From Lithobates sylvaticus (lineage: Eukaryota > Chordata > Amphibia > Anura > Ranidae): 64,000 nt of DNA. The stretch covers positions 294,787,168 to 294,851,167 of the forward strand of contig CM053029.1 in assembly GCA_028564925.1 (NCBI GenBank). Direction: 5' to 3'. Below the pieces are notes generated by a model. It had not been told where the DNA came from. It ran no database searches and was given only the letters and a program-made list of their open reading frames with translations. The position numbers and the translations under genes are program-made. This document shows positions 44,844-56,489 of this stretch, one piece after another. How positions within the stretch are numbered: position 1 is the stretch's first letter; each line of letters starts with the position of its first letter.

Positions 44844-45208
44844 TGTACCCTAGTTGATCAATCAACTTGGGTAAAACCAGGCTGCTGGTTTTACATGTGA
44901 TTATTGCCAGTGGCTGTTATAGCCTCTAGCAATAATCAGTGTGTTCTCCTGACGGGAACAGCTTCTCCCACTGGGAGAACACAATGGCTCCTTGGGAGGG
45001 ATTCTCCTGTCAGCACTGACTGTGTTGATGGCAAAATCAAGCGATTTTCTTTCCTGCAACCCATGGTTGCAGGAAAGAAAATTGCTCCGTCTATGGCCGG
45101 CCTAAGACACACACTGTAACCCACATCAAGGCATCATAAGACATATAACACGTGTATCATAACCAGTGTGGATTTGATTTAAATCACTAGTAAAAAGGCT
45201 TGATTTAA
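44844..45208. other. Non-coding stretch with small inverted repeats
   Basis: It contains a short hairpin (TTTCTTTCCTGCAACC / GGTTGCAGGAAAGAAA, 45046-45080). CAGTGTGGATTTGATTTAAA at 45164 resembles a hAT end, but no 8-bp duplication was found. No gene. Confidence 0.45.
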
Positions 45209-45830
45209 ATCATTATTATTATACAGGATTTATATAGCGCCAACAGTTTGCGCAGCGCTTAACAAAATAAAGGCAGACATTACAGTTGCATAACAATTTG
45301 GTACAGGAGGAATCAGAGGGCCCTGCTCATTAGAGCTTACAATCTAAAAAGGGAGGATCAATTGATACAAAAGGTAATAGCTGTGGGGGATGAGCTGATG
45401 GGGGAAGTAAAAGAGTGTATTAGTTATAAGCTGGGTAAGCTTCTTTAGATAGAAGGGTTTTCAGGGATCGTCTAAAGATGGATAGATTAGGGGACAGTCA
45501 GACAGATTGGGGTAGGAAGTTCCACAGGATGGGAGAAACTCTGAAGAAATCCTGGAGGCGAGCATGGGAGGAGGTGACGAGGGAGCTAGAGAGCAGGAGG
45601 CCTTGGGAGGACCGAAGAGAGCGGCTTGGTTGGTATTTTGGGACTAGGTTAGTGATGTAGCTGGGGGCAGAATTATGGATGGCTTTGTAAATTATTGTTA
45701 GTACTTTGAATTTTATTTGTTGGGTGAGTGGAAGCCAGTGGCAGAGGGGGGTGGAGGACACTGAATGGTTGGCAAGGTGGATGAGTCTTGCAGAGGCATT
45801 AGTTATGGACTGAAGGGGGGGGGGGGGGGA
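45209..45830 (-). mobile_element. L2-type LINE 3' end
   Basis: On the minus strand 45761-45498 reads CHWLPLTQQIKFKVLTIIYK, then APSYITNLVPKYQPSRSLRS and LWNFLPQS. This is the conserved C-terminus of L2-like reverse transcriptase ORFs. Downstream on the same strand come AGCGCTGCGCAAACTG and GGCGCTATATAAATCC, then an ATAATAATAAT tail. L2-type elements end in a short microsatellite instead of poly(A), which fits. A 5'-truncated copy. Confidence 0.75.
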
Positions 45831-46480
45831 GCAGCTTTCATCTCTGTCCCGCAGCGGCTCCTCCTCTGACCCGCTGTTGACTTACTGACAGTCCCATTCA
45901 CTTTAATGGGATGACTGGTGATGTGGCAGTGACAAAACAAGGGGAGGGACGTGGCGGCAGCAGGTGAGTGGATGACCGCTAACAGGCGCTGCCATGATAA
46001 ATCTGAAATGACAGGTGCTCTTTAAATGTAAGGACTCATTTTTGCTGGTAGTTAGAATCTTTAATATTTGCAAACAAAATTTAGGTTTCCTATTTAGAAT
46101 AATAAGCTGTCAGGTTAGTATAACAGCAATATCAGAACTGATTCAATCATACAGTTTTCAGTGAACATAGATTTGCAAAACAATGGGATAAAGGAATATT
46201 CCTGAACTTTGTTTTATCTCATGGTTACTGTGAAATTGTGTGAATGCATCAATGCAGTGCATGTTATCTCAGCTTGGATTCATTGAATGAGTTGAAAAAT
46301 GAAAAATGTAAATATTGCAGAATATACAGAATCATGCTACATAACTAAGCTCCATTTCATGCTGAATAAACTAAATTATTAATGTATCTTAAATAACGAA
46401 TTATCTTTACATAGATTTTTTTTACTCCAAAATCATTTTATTAAAATAAATTTGATAAAAATCAAAAAAAGCAGATTTGA
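45831..46480. other. AT-rich non-coding stretch
   Basis: It follows a G run at 45815-45829. No gene is seen. The end (TTGATAAAAATCAAAAAAAG) may be the far side of a worn hAT that starts at 45164, but its target duplication is not found. Confidence 0.35.
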
Positions 46481-47962
46481 CCACTGGGCACTTAAAAGTA
46501 ATTTTTCTTTGTTTCTGTTATAAAATTTAGCAAATTTAGTAATTTTTCTTTATAAATTTTGGCCAAAATACGTATTTTTGCTAAACGTATACGTATCTTT
46601 GGTAAAAATAAGTACAAATTGGTGTATGTTATTTGGTCTTTGTGAAAGTTAGAGTCCACTGACGGCCTATCTCATTTCTTGAGACCCTAACATGCCAGAA
46701 AAGTACAAATACCACCCAAATGACCCCTTTTTGGAAAGGACATTCCAAGGTATTTAGGAAGAGGCATGGTGAGTTTTTTTTGAAGTTGTAATTTTTTCCC
46801 ACAATTCTTTGCAAAATCAAGATTTTTTTTTATTTTTTTTTCACAAAATTATTATATTAGCAGGTTATTTCTCACACACAGCATATGCATACCACAAATT
46901 ACACCTCAAAACACATTCTGCTATTACTCCCGAGTATGGCGATACCACATGTGTGAGACTTTTACACAGTGTGGCCACATACAGAGGCCTAACATGCAGG
47001 GAGCACCCAGGACAATTCTGACATCTCTCTCCTACATGTAAAAATCATCATTTATTTGCTAGAAAATTACATAGAACCCCCAAACATTATATATGTTTTT
47101 TTAGCAAAGACCCTAGAGAATACAATGGCGGTCGTTGCAACTTTTTATCTCGCATGGTATTTACATTTACATACAGTTTTGTACTTTAAAAAATACAAAA
47201 CAGTATACAAAAAAAATTTGCGCAACGTTTCTACATAATGTGAAAGATGAAGTTACGCCGAGTAGATAGATACCTAACATGTCACCCTTCAAAATTGCAC
47301 ACACTCATGGAATGATGCCAAACTTTGCTACTTAAAAATCCCCATAGACGACGCTTTAAAATGTTTTACTGGTTACATTTTTTGAGTTGCAGAGGAGGTC
47401 TAGGGCCAAAATTATTGCTCTCGCCCCAACGTTCGCAGCGATACCTCACATGTGTGTTTTGAACACCGTTTTCATATGTGGGCGGGACTTACGTATGTGT
47501 TCGCTTCTGGACTTGTTCATTTTACTTTTATTTATTTTAGTTTTGACACTTTTTTTTTTCCCCAAAAAGAAATTTTTTGATCACTTTTATTCCTATTACA
47601 AGGAATGTAAACAACCCTTGTATTAGGAATATGGCATGACAGGTCCTCTTTACAGTGAGATGTGGGGTCAATAAGACCCCACATCTCACCTCTAGGCTGG
47701 GAAGCCTGAAATAAAAAAACAAAAAATGTTCCTGGCTTCGATTGTAGCAGTGAGTCGGTAGAAGCACCGAAGGGCGGCGTCCCCTCTCGTCTCCCGTAAG
47801 AACGATCAAGCAGTGGAACAGCCTTTATGATCATTCTTATGGTGCAGGGAATCGCCGGCTGAAAAAGATGATATCTGAATGATGCCTGTAGCTGCTGGCA
47901 TCATTCAGATATCGCCGCACAAAGTCAAGGACGTCATATGACGGCCGGCGGGCGGGAAGTGG
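46481..47962 (+). mobile_element. Long TTAA-family element (CCACTT... family), worn ends
   Basis: The left end CCACTGGGCACTTAAAAG follows TTGA and the right end GGCGGGCGGGAAGTGG precedes CTAA, both worn forms of TTAA. The interior includes TTATAAAATTTAGCAAATTT, TTTGCTAGAAAATTACATAG and CAATGGCGGTCGTTGCAAC; the second block recurs at 63908. It is longer than its relatives and may be closer to a parent form, but no transposase frame is visible. Confidence 0.6.
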
Positions 47963-48396
47963 CTAAAACCCATTTTTTTTTTTTTTTAACATAAAGTTGT
48001 CCATTTATACAATATTTCTAACACATAGCATGTACATACCAAAAATGACACCCCAAAATAGATTCTCCTACTCCTCCTGAGGTATGGCTGGGGCTCTGTG
48101 TCAAACGATCTCTCCCCTCTCTGTACCGATTGGTACAGAGAGGGGAGAGAGGAACAATGTTTGTTTACAAGTGATCGTCCGTCATTTGAGGAGATATAGT
48201 TTACAATAGGCAGTGGCCAAACCATAATCTAGGTAGAGATGATTTCATAAGGTGATTTGTGCATCACTGGACAGAGTGCATTTAATTTCAACAGAATACA
48301 AAGACTAGGGGTGGAGGCTACCACTAGTAAGGATTTTGGTGTGCATCTGCACACAGGGTGATGGCAGCAAGAGAACAGAGAGAGAAATAAAAAGGG
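47963..48396. other. Non-coding stretch with a short palindrome
   Basis: CTCTCCCCTCTCTGTACCGA is mirrored by TCGGTACAGAGAGGGGAGAG's near inverse around 48110-48150. No gene. Confidence 0.35.
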
Positions 48397-48900
48397 TAAG
48401 GCTCCATTCACACTTGTGCGACTTTGGACACTAAAGTTGCATGACAAGTCACACCCCATGTCTTTCAATGACACGGTCAAATATGTGCGACTTAAAAAAA
48501 GGTTCCTGCACTACTTTAGTCTGACTTTCATGCGACTTAAGTGCCATAGACTGCAATGTAAACCCTCCAAAGTTACATAAAAGTTGCACCTGAATGCTAG
48601 ACATGCAACAGTTGTCCATTATCATTGGTCAGAGCCAAAGTCGCATCCAGGTTGCACCCATAGAAAGTTGCATCAGGCTCCATTTATACTTTTACAACTC
48701 CAGCTTTAACACAACTTTGGATGGAAGCGACTTGCATGTGACTTGTTGTCCCTCTGCAAAGTGGGACCCACTGTTGCATGTAAAACATTCAGGTATGACC
48801 TTCATGCAACTTTTGAGGGTTAACATTGAAGTCTATCGCTCTCAAGTTGCATGAAAGTTGGACCAATGTAGTGCATGAACTACTTTGAAGCAGTCAAACG
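48397..48900. repeat. Worn interspersed repeat (GGCTCCATTCACACTTGTGC)
   Basis: GGCTCCATTCACACTTGTGC at 48400 and GGCTCCATTTATACTTTTAC at 48677 are direct relatives, with AAAGTTGCATGA-type motifs between and after. It looks like two tandem or nested worn miniature elements. No gene. Confidence 0.5.
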
Positions 48901-49738
48901 TGGGTCTCAAAAACAGCCCTGTCTGACTGCAGAAAACCATTTTTATAGTAGATTGGGGAGTGAAGCGTCCCACTTTTCCAAGACTATCGATTTGTCAAGG
49001 TAATTAACAAACCTTGCAGTGTGCAGTTCCATTATTTGTACATCTCTTATATGACGATAAGGCTATCAATAGTCGGGGTGTGTTGGTTTCCATCTCAAAG
49101 CTATTAGACTTTGAGCTGCGGTCAATACAGCTGAGATAACTTTCCTTAGTTGGGAAGACGTACCACTCATGGGTTAGTGCAGAAGATGGGTGAGGAGGTC
49201 ATTTACCTGTCGGAGCCCGTCAAAAACAATAGATGTGTGTCAGGGTTCTTCTGTGTGTTTGACCTCTCCAGCATCTATCTGGTTAGCTGTGGTTTAATTT
49301 AAAAGCAGTATAATACCAATGCAAGAGCATTTTGTGGGTATTTCCTTTGTATATGTTGTAATGACAACTCTCTCCCTAGGATATCCTCCCATTTTTTTTC
49401 TTAGCTTGTAAGTTCTTTATTAAGGTTGGGTAAGGTAGTGGTTGAAGTAAGACACCATCCATAAACAGGGAAATAAATGATTTGCCATGTATTTGTAGTA
49501 TTAATATGGACTGCTAAGGTTTCTATGGATGTGGAAAAGAGTAGATGCAGCTTTGTCCTATACCGTCTAGTATTGGAAATTTATGTGATGCGTAATGAAG
49601 TTAAGAACCAAGGCCAAAGGGTTTGGGTAAAGTAATTGTATGGCAATAAGAAAAGGTCAATGGGTTCATGTTGCTCTGTTGGGCAATAGCAAAAAAAGGC
49701 CAACCGAAGCAATCAAACACCTTTATCGGCATCCAGAC
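48901..49738. other. Unique-looking intronic stretch
   Basis: No gene, no recognisable repeat. Probably slc22a5 intron 1. Confidence 0.45.
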
Positions 49739-49741
49739 TTA

Positions 49742-50122
49742 GGGCTCTTTCACACGGACGGACCGTATGTCCGTTTTTCATCCTTCCGTTTTTGGATGAA
49801 AAACGGACATACATGTATCCCTATGGGATAGCGGGTGTCAGCGGATGAGCATCCGCTGACACCCGATCTCGTCCGTGCCCGCTATGCTCCGTTTCTGCAG
49901 ACGGAGGAAAACCCTATTTTTTTTCATCCGTCTGCAGTGCGGTCCGTTGTCACCCGATCTCCCATAGGGGAGAGCGGTGCTCTGACAGGTCCGTCCCTGC
50001 GCTGTGTGCAGAGACGGACCTGTCATCTTCCTGCTCAGCGGAGATCGCTCCGGCGATCTCCGCTGAGCAAGCGGCTATCCACGGGGTGGATCTGCACTGA
50101 TCCGCCCCGTGTGAAAGAGCCC
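49742..50122. mobile_element. Complete Harbinger-like miniature element, TTA duplication (GGGCTCTTTCACACGG)
   Basis: TTA lies at 49739-49741 and 50123-50125. The ends GGGCTCTTTCACACGGACGG and CCCCGTGTGAAAGAGCCC form an inverted pair. The interior is built of inverted CCGTCTGCAGA and GAGATCGC motifs. A truncated relative ends at 22170. Confidence 0.85.
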
Positions 50123-50201
50123 TTAAAGGCACCCATATCTTTGGTCACCACTATTAGATTATCATCTTCTAACCCTTATATTTATGAGGCAATATTTTTA
50201 A

Positions 50202-50423
50202 AGTGGAAGTAAACCCTCCTATCGTTTTCAGCCAAGGAAGCTGCCATCTTTGCCTCTGTTTAATCTTCAACTGCCACAGTGCTGCACATGTGATCCATTA
50301 TGACACCAGCCATTGGATGGTTTGATTGTTTGGTTGAGAGCACAGCCAATGTGCAGTTAGCATTCCCGGCATGCCTTTTTTTTTTTTTTTTTTAAACTGT
50401 TAATCGATGGGTTTACTTCCGCT
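50202..50423. mobile_element. Small TTAA element (AGTGGAAGTAAACCC)
   Basis: TTAA lies at 50198-50201 and 50424-50427, with inverted ends AGTGGAAGTAAACCC and GGGTTTACTTCCGCT. 222 bp, non-coding. Related in end style to 51149-51426 and 63338-63776. Confidence 0.75.
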
Positions 50424-50450
50424 TTAAGCCTCTTACTATGGTGCTTATAA

Positions 50451-50790
50451 GACCCCTTTCACACTGGGGCGTTTTTCAGGCGATTTAGCGTTTTAAAAAA
50501 GCGCCTGAAAGAAGCCTCATCTGCAATCCCAATGTGAAAGCCTGAAACTCAAAACTAGATGATATGATAAAAAGGCAACAAGGCTGACACTTTCCTCGCT
50601 CCAAAAGCGAGTCTAGTTTTCTACTTTTTTTTCTAGTTTCATCTAGTTTTTGAGATGAGTAGTGAGGCGCTGCGCTGGCAGGGCGTCAAAATAATTCCTG
50701 CAAGCAGCTTCTTTGCAGCGCTTTTGGAGTGAGGAAAGTGTAAGCCTTGTTGCCTTTTTATCATATCATCTAGTTTTGAGTTCTTATGAC
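50451..50790. repeat. Composite fold-back with a Harbinger-like left end
   Basis: GACCCCTTTCACACTGGGGC starts at 50451 after TAA. From 50546 the sequence CTCAAAACTAGATGATATGA, and AAAAGGCAACAAGGC after it, is mirrored at 50714-50786 by GCCTTGTTGCCTTTTTATCA and TCTAGTTTTGAG, with about 100 bp between the arms. Between them are further TCTAGTTT repeats. It looks like a miniature element whose part was duplicated in inverted orientation. Confidence 0.7.
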
Positions 50791-51144
50791 CAGTATTTTA
50801 GGAGGTTGAGGGATAGCAGGCCAGTTTATTTTCTAACTGGTGCATTTCCATTGTGTTCCGGTGAGCTGTATCACATTTATGCATGGACAAATGCATTGCT
50901 CATAAACTATCCTTTCATAATGTAACGGTCTGGCGGACTGATGCCACATTTTCTGTAAAATATTGGCCAGTAACACACTAGGTAGAGTTTGGGTGGGTTC
51001 AGGTTTAAGGGAGTATGCGTTCATTTTCCAATGACACATTCTTGCTTTTTAGGTTCTAAGCATACTTCTAAAGAAAAGGGAGCATGGTCTGACCAAGTGA
51101 TGGGGTGCATCTTGGATTTTAAATCATTCCTAAGGATTGGTAGG
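50791..51144. other. Unique-looking intronic stretch
   Basis: No gene or repeat recognised. Confidence 0.4.
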
Positions 51145-51148
51145 TTAA

Positions 51149-51426
51149 AAGGGGTTGTAAACCCTTGTTTTTTTTTGGGGGAGTTTTATTTTTTATAGAA
51201 AAATAACAAACATGTCTATACTTGCCTGCACAGAGCAGCCCCGATCCTCTTCTTCCTCTTTATCGGGTGCCCCCACGGAAAGCCGCTTTCCCTGGGGGCA
51301 CCCATGCGGGCTCGCTCTCGAGTCCTGCTGCTGCATTCATGGACACAGGCAGCGGGACTCTGCCCCGCCTGCCACTCATGCATCACTGGATTTGATTGAC
51401 AGCAGCCTTGAGGCTTTACAAACACT
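51149..51426. mobile_element. Small TTAA element (AAGGGGTTGTAAACCC)
   Basis: TTAA lies at 51145-51148 and 51427-51430. The ends AAGGGGTTGTAAACC and GCTTTACAAACACTT are imperfect inverted repeats. The interior has GTGCCCCCACGGAAAGC mirrored by GCTTTCCCTGGGGGCAC. Non-coding. Confidence 0.65.
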
Positions 51427-51946
51427 TTAACAACAAAGTAATTACTGTATATACTCGAGTATAAGCCGAGTTTTTCAGCACATTTTTTTTGTGCTGAAAA
51501 TGCCCCCTTGGCTTATACTCGAGTCAAGCACTTTTCTGCAGCAGAGAATGACATTTTCTGACCCGACTTTGGGGCCCCATATCTCGGGGCCACTTGGTGC
51601 TAGGAACCCCATCTTTGGATATGTTGTAGCGCTAACTACAGTGCTAGCTATTTGGTGTGCTAACCCAGTGGAACTAGCACTACAACATATCCAAATGTCA
51701 TTCTCTGCTGCAGAAAAGTGCTTGACATTTTCTGAACCGATTTTGGGGCCCCGTATCTCGTATACCACTTGGTGCTAGGATCCCCATAGGATATTGTTGT
51801 AGTGCTACTTCCACTGGGTTTGCACTCCAAATTTGGGGTTCCTAAAACCAAGTGGCCCCGAGATACGGGGCCCCAAAGTCGGGTCGGAAAATGTAATTCT
51901 CTTCTGCAGAAAAGTGCTTGAAATTTTCCAAACCGACTTTGGGGCC

Positions 51947-52828
51947 TGTATCGCTTGCGTCTATCTAGCAAGGTTACTCTGTGGTATAACAAGGAAGCTG
52001 AGACTTCTGCAGTGTATAGATGTGCGTTTTACTAACAAAAACTGCTGTACAAAACTATTACAATCTTAGGAATACAATACAAGACTGACAGATATCTATA
52101 ACAAGCAAAAATGCCTAGAAAATAGAACAGCCTAAAGTCTAACAGTACAAATACATTTAAAAGGGTTACTTAACTTCTGTTACTGAATGTTCATGATCTC
52201 CAATTGGCAATATTTCTTCTTAGAGACCAGGTTCTGTTCTTGTATCATGAGCGGCTTCTTCTGATCTTCAAAGCATGATGATGTGTGTCCTGATGTTACA
52301 GCATGATGTTCCCGTCTTTCTCTGTGTCTCTACCCATCCATTTTATACCCCTGTTTGTTGACCAAAGCTAACAACCCACTAACAATCATTCTTTTCAGGT
52401 TGAGAGACCCTCCAAACCTGTTTACTGTAGCTGACGAGACAATGGGCTAACTAACCATTGTCTCCTCAAACGAAATCCTGTCATCAATATAACAGTCATT
52501 GTTTTTTCAGGTTGAGAGACCCTCCAAACCTATTTACTGTAGCTGACGAGACAATGGACTGTTGCTAGCTACCCATTCTTTACTCAAACCAAATCCTGTC
52601 ATCAATATAACAGTCATTCTTTTCAGTCTGACAGACACTCTCAACCTGTTTGCTGTAGCTGACGAGACAATAGCCGCTTAATGCTATCTAACACCATTGT
52701 ATGTAAACAGCATTTGTTTGAGAATTCTACTCAAACCAGAGAATCTGATCAACTAAACTTGTAATTTCTCCCATGTAATGTTAGGTCTGATGTTTAAAAA
52801 AAAATCATATTTTAACTAACGCAACACA
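51947..52828 (-). repeat. 3' LTR of the endogenous retrovirus
   Basis: 882 bp with TG...CA ends (TGTATCGC and GCAACACA on the plus strand). On the element's strand the U3 side holds three tandem copies, about 113 bp apart, of a unit containing CATTGTCTCGTCAGCTACAG, which look like an enhancer-type repeat. A purine-rich tract (AAAAAATCTAGGGCGGAA on the minus strand) lies immediately upstream. Confidence 0.9.
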
Positions 52829-53104
52829 TTCCGCCCTAGATTTTTTCTTTTCTTTCAGACTCCATATCATTTGATAAAACTCATTCTAAACATTAATTTT
52901 CCTTGAATGCAACACCTCCAATTTCTGTCATTGAGAAGATGTTTCAGTCTTTTAACTTAAAAAGTTCATTAGAAAGTCCATTCTAAAGTTCTGTAGAAAC
53001 AAGTCCAGGCATGTAATACATCAAAGGCCTTGCTCTCCACAGCTCTTGCGATCTTCCCTCATTCTTTCCATCTTGTAATCACTTTTCTCTGGTCTTCCTT
53101 TGGA

Positions 53105-56100
53105 TCAAATCGGAGACAGCCTGTGGAGTGGAAAACAAAGCGGATTATCTGTTCCCTCTAATAATACATAAACAGTAGATCCAGGCCCTTCAGCTACGAT
53201 CTCTCCTCTAAATGGCTTCTTGCCTGGATATCTGACTAACACTTTGCCCCCTGCCTGTACCCACTTCTGACCCTCCCACAGAACATCAATAGGGAGGAGA
53301 GGAAATATACTGATATTTCCCAGAAGATCACTGCTGTTTATTTTGGAAGGTTTTATGTTATGTAGCCTCACTTTCCACTCTTGCTGAGAAGTATCCACTA
53401 ACCAGTCAGAGTCCCAGCCACTGTCTTGAAGCTCATCTGCCAATGCAAATATAACTTCAAACCTTCCTGCCAGATTCCCTCTCATTCCTAGATAGGCTTC
53501 AGCTTCAGATACGTCACTCTTGGTTTCTATGTCATGGGAAGCAGTAACATGGTATCTGTTAAGCCCTGTTTTTTCAGGAACCTTACATAAATACTGAACT
53601 CTGCACTCCAGCTGTGGAAGCTGTGCCCCAGCCCCTACCATCCTCTCATATGATGTGCTTTTGGCTATTGGCCTAGAATTTAACAACATGACTGCGTGTG
53701 TGAGGACCCGATCCCACCCCCTTAGTGTATGTGTGGGTGTAAGTTTGCGTATCTGGTCCTTCAATAGCCCGTTGTATCTTTCAATCAAACCAGCTGCCTG
53801 TGGATGGTATGGGATGTGGCACAACCAGTACACTCCAGAATCTTTGGCCCACTGCTGTAGCATTGATCCGGTGAAGTGTGAGCCGTTATCACTTTGGACT
53901 TGCTTGGGACAACCATAAGCAACGACAAGTTTCTGTAGCAGTTGAAGCGTTGCAGCTTGATCTGCACGTTTGCAAGGATGAACAAGCATAAGTCCTGAAT
54001 AGGTGTCCACTGCAGTGCAACAATATCTCAGTCCATTGTTTCCCCGGAGCAGGGGACCGATGATGTCAATCTGCCGTATCTCTGCAGGCCTCTCACCCCT
54101 CTTAATCGACCCGGTGGAGTACTTTTGTAATGGCCATTGTCGCACTTCTCCACACACTGTACAGTTCCCTATTACAGTCTTTATCATGTCCATGGATATA
54201 GGCAAGCCTCTCTGCTGTGCCCATTCATATGTTGCTTTCTGACCCAAATGTCCAGATTGCTTGTGGGCCCAGTTGGCCAAGTTCATCAAGACAGGATCAA
54301 TTGGCACAACTGCCTTCACTTTGGCGATTTCATCTGCAACTCTGTTATAGTTCTCAAAGTCTGGGACTAGGGGCACATGTGCATCAACATGCCCCACTTT
54401 TATGGTGCGCGAGTGAGCTTCCTTCCAGATGTAGTCCCAGACTTCCTTGCCTCCCCACACCACCTTTCCATGAATCATCCATTCATTGGACTTCCACGTG
54501 GGCATCCAAGTTGTCAGTCCTTTAAAAACCGCCCAGCTGTCAGTGTAGATAGTGAGATGGGAAGAAGGATCCTCCTGAAGCGTCATCACTACAGCTTTCA
54601 ACTCTGCATACTGGCTGGACCCTCCAATTCCGGTCTCCTGCAGGACTGTGTCTGTACTTGGGTTGTAGGCTGCTGCTGTCCATTTACGCCCAGACGAGGC
54701 GACTATGGCTGAACCATCAGTGAACCATGCTGACTACTTCATGTCTTCTGACAGAGACCCAAAGGGTGGAGCCTCTTGAATGGGGGATGACTGCAGCACA
54801 GGAATTTGTTCTTCTGGCTGGGTGCTGGTAAAAGTAACAAGCCCTGTCAACTGTTTTGAAATGTCTCTAACATCCCCAGCTGCAATACCCCCTCTTTCTT
54901 GAAGGTACCACTTCCATTTCATCAGTGTCTGGTTCTGGGCTACAGCTGCCCTAGTGATCAGTCCATTATCTCTCACCCATCCTGCTATTGGCAATGCAGT
55001 ATGGATGGTGACTGTGTCCGTTCCTGTAATGGTCTCTACATGTTGAAGTGCTGTGTAGGCCCCAAACAGGTACTTCTCTAGGGGCGTGTATCTCTTCTGT
55101 GCCCCTGTCAGTTGTTTGGACCAAAATCCAATGGGTATTGCTCTTAGTCCTTTCTTTTCATTTGGCTGCCACAGACTCCAAGATATGGTACCATTCTGCT
55201 CCACTACATCCAGCTGAAATGGTACTCCTTGTCTCACGGGTCCTAATCCCTGATGCTGCAAAATAGCTTCTTTAGCAGCCAGGAATGCAGTCCGCTGCTC
55301 TGAACCCCATGAGAACTCAGTCTTTTTCCGTGCCTCCTTTTTGGTAGTAGGGGGCAACAGCGCCTGGATAGTTTGCACAACTGTCTCTGGAATTTTCCTC
55401 TGTTGCCCAGTCCACATCATTCCTAGGAATTTCACCTCTGTGGTAGGTCCTTGGACTTTGTCTCTGTTGATAGCCCACCCTCTGTTCTCCATGTGATGTA
55501 TCAGCAGGTGCAGTGCTTCAGTTACATCTTCTTTTGTTCCAGAGATCATGATGTCATCAATGTAGTGAAACACAGCGACTTTCAAATTCAGGGTGCTTAA
55601 ATCTCAGGCAATCAGTCCATGACAAATCGTTGGAGAATGAAGATAGCCTTGCGGAAGGACAGTGAAAGTGTGCTGGCGGCCGTCCCACACCATAGCAAAC
55701 TGGTCTTGACACTCTGGGTCTATTGAAATCGAAAAGAAAGCATTAGCCAGGTCTATCACAGCATGATATTCTCCTGCATCTTTAGCAATTTTTTCAACAA
55801 TTGAGATCATATCTGGTACAGCTGACTTCAATGGAGGTGCCACTTTGTTTAGACCTCCTGTAATCCACAGTCATTCTATATGTCCCATCAGGCTTTTTTA
55901 CTGGGAACACCGGAGACGAGAAAGGACTTACAGCAGGTCTAAGGATCCCTACTCTCAATAGTTCTTGAATAGTCTCCCCAATTTCTTTGTGGCCTCCAGG
56001 AAGTCTGTACTGCTTGAGACAGACTGGCTTCTCTGGTGGAGGAATGTAGACAGGGGTCCATTTTGCATGACCTCTGACCACAGCCTTCACCGCCCTTACC

Positions 56101-56462
56101 AGATACGCTTTATCAGGATACCCAAATGTGAATGTACCTCTTTCAGTCTGAATTGACTGACCTTGAAGTACATCCATCCCAAGAATATTTTCGGGTAACT
56201 CTGAAACCAAAACATATGTCATAAATCCTGATCCCTTGCCAATAGCCAATTTCACCCGTATCCTAACTGCTGGTGTAGTTTGCCCTCCCAAACCTTCTAC
56301 ATAAATCAATTCTCCTTTGTGATGGGAAGGATTTCCTTGCAAAAGTGTAACTTCGGCTCTGCTATCAACTAAAGCCATTACATGTGTGGGAGAAGATGAC
56401 TTTCCCCACCATACAGTGACAGGTGCATATGGGCGTCGGTCTCCTGCTGTCACTGCCCTCAC
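53105..56462 (-). pseudogene. Retroviral pol-like region (protease, reverse transcriptase, RNase H, integrase), fossil
   Basis: Recognisable parts in order on the minus strand are a retropepsin-like segment, a reverse transcriptase with the VFPVKKPDGTYRM block and YIDD catalytic box, an RNase H segment, and an integrase with the zinc-binding N-terminus and the catalytic core (QIDIIGPL, QSDNGSHF, PQAAGLIERYNG). A C-terminal extension follows the integrase. The region is broken. Gammaretroviruses normally reach pol by read-through from gag. Confidence 0.85.
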
Positions 56463-56489
56463 GGCTATTACAGGAGACTCACCTTCCCT

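Noticed and set aside
45478-45660. 60-codon plus-strand frame (Arg/Trp/Glu-rich)
   Set aside because: It is the antisense shadow of the L2-type reverse transcriptase C-terminus on the minus strand.
45164-46486. Possible hAT element with CAGTG ends around the L2 fragment
   Set aside because: The end motifs are suggestive, but the 8-bp flanks (ATCATAAC and GGCACTTA) do not match.
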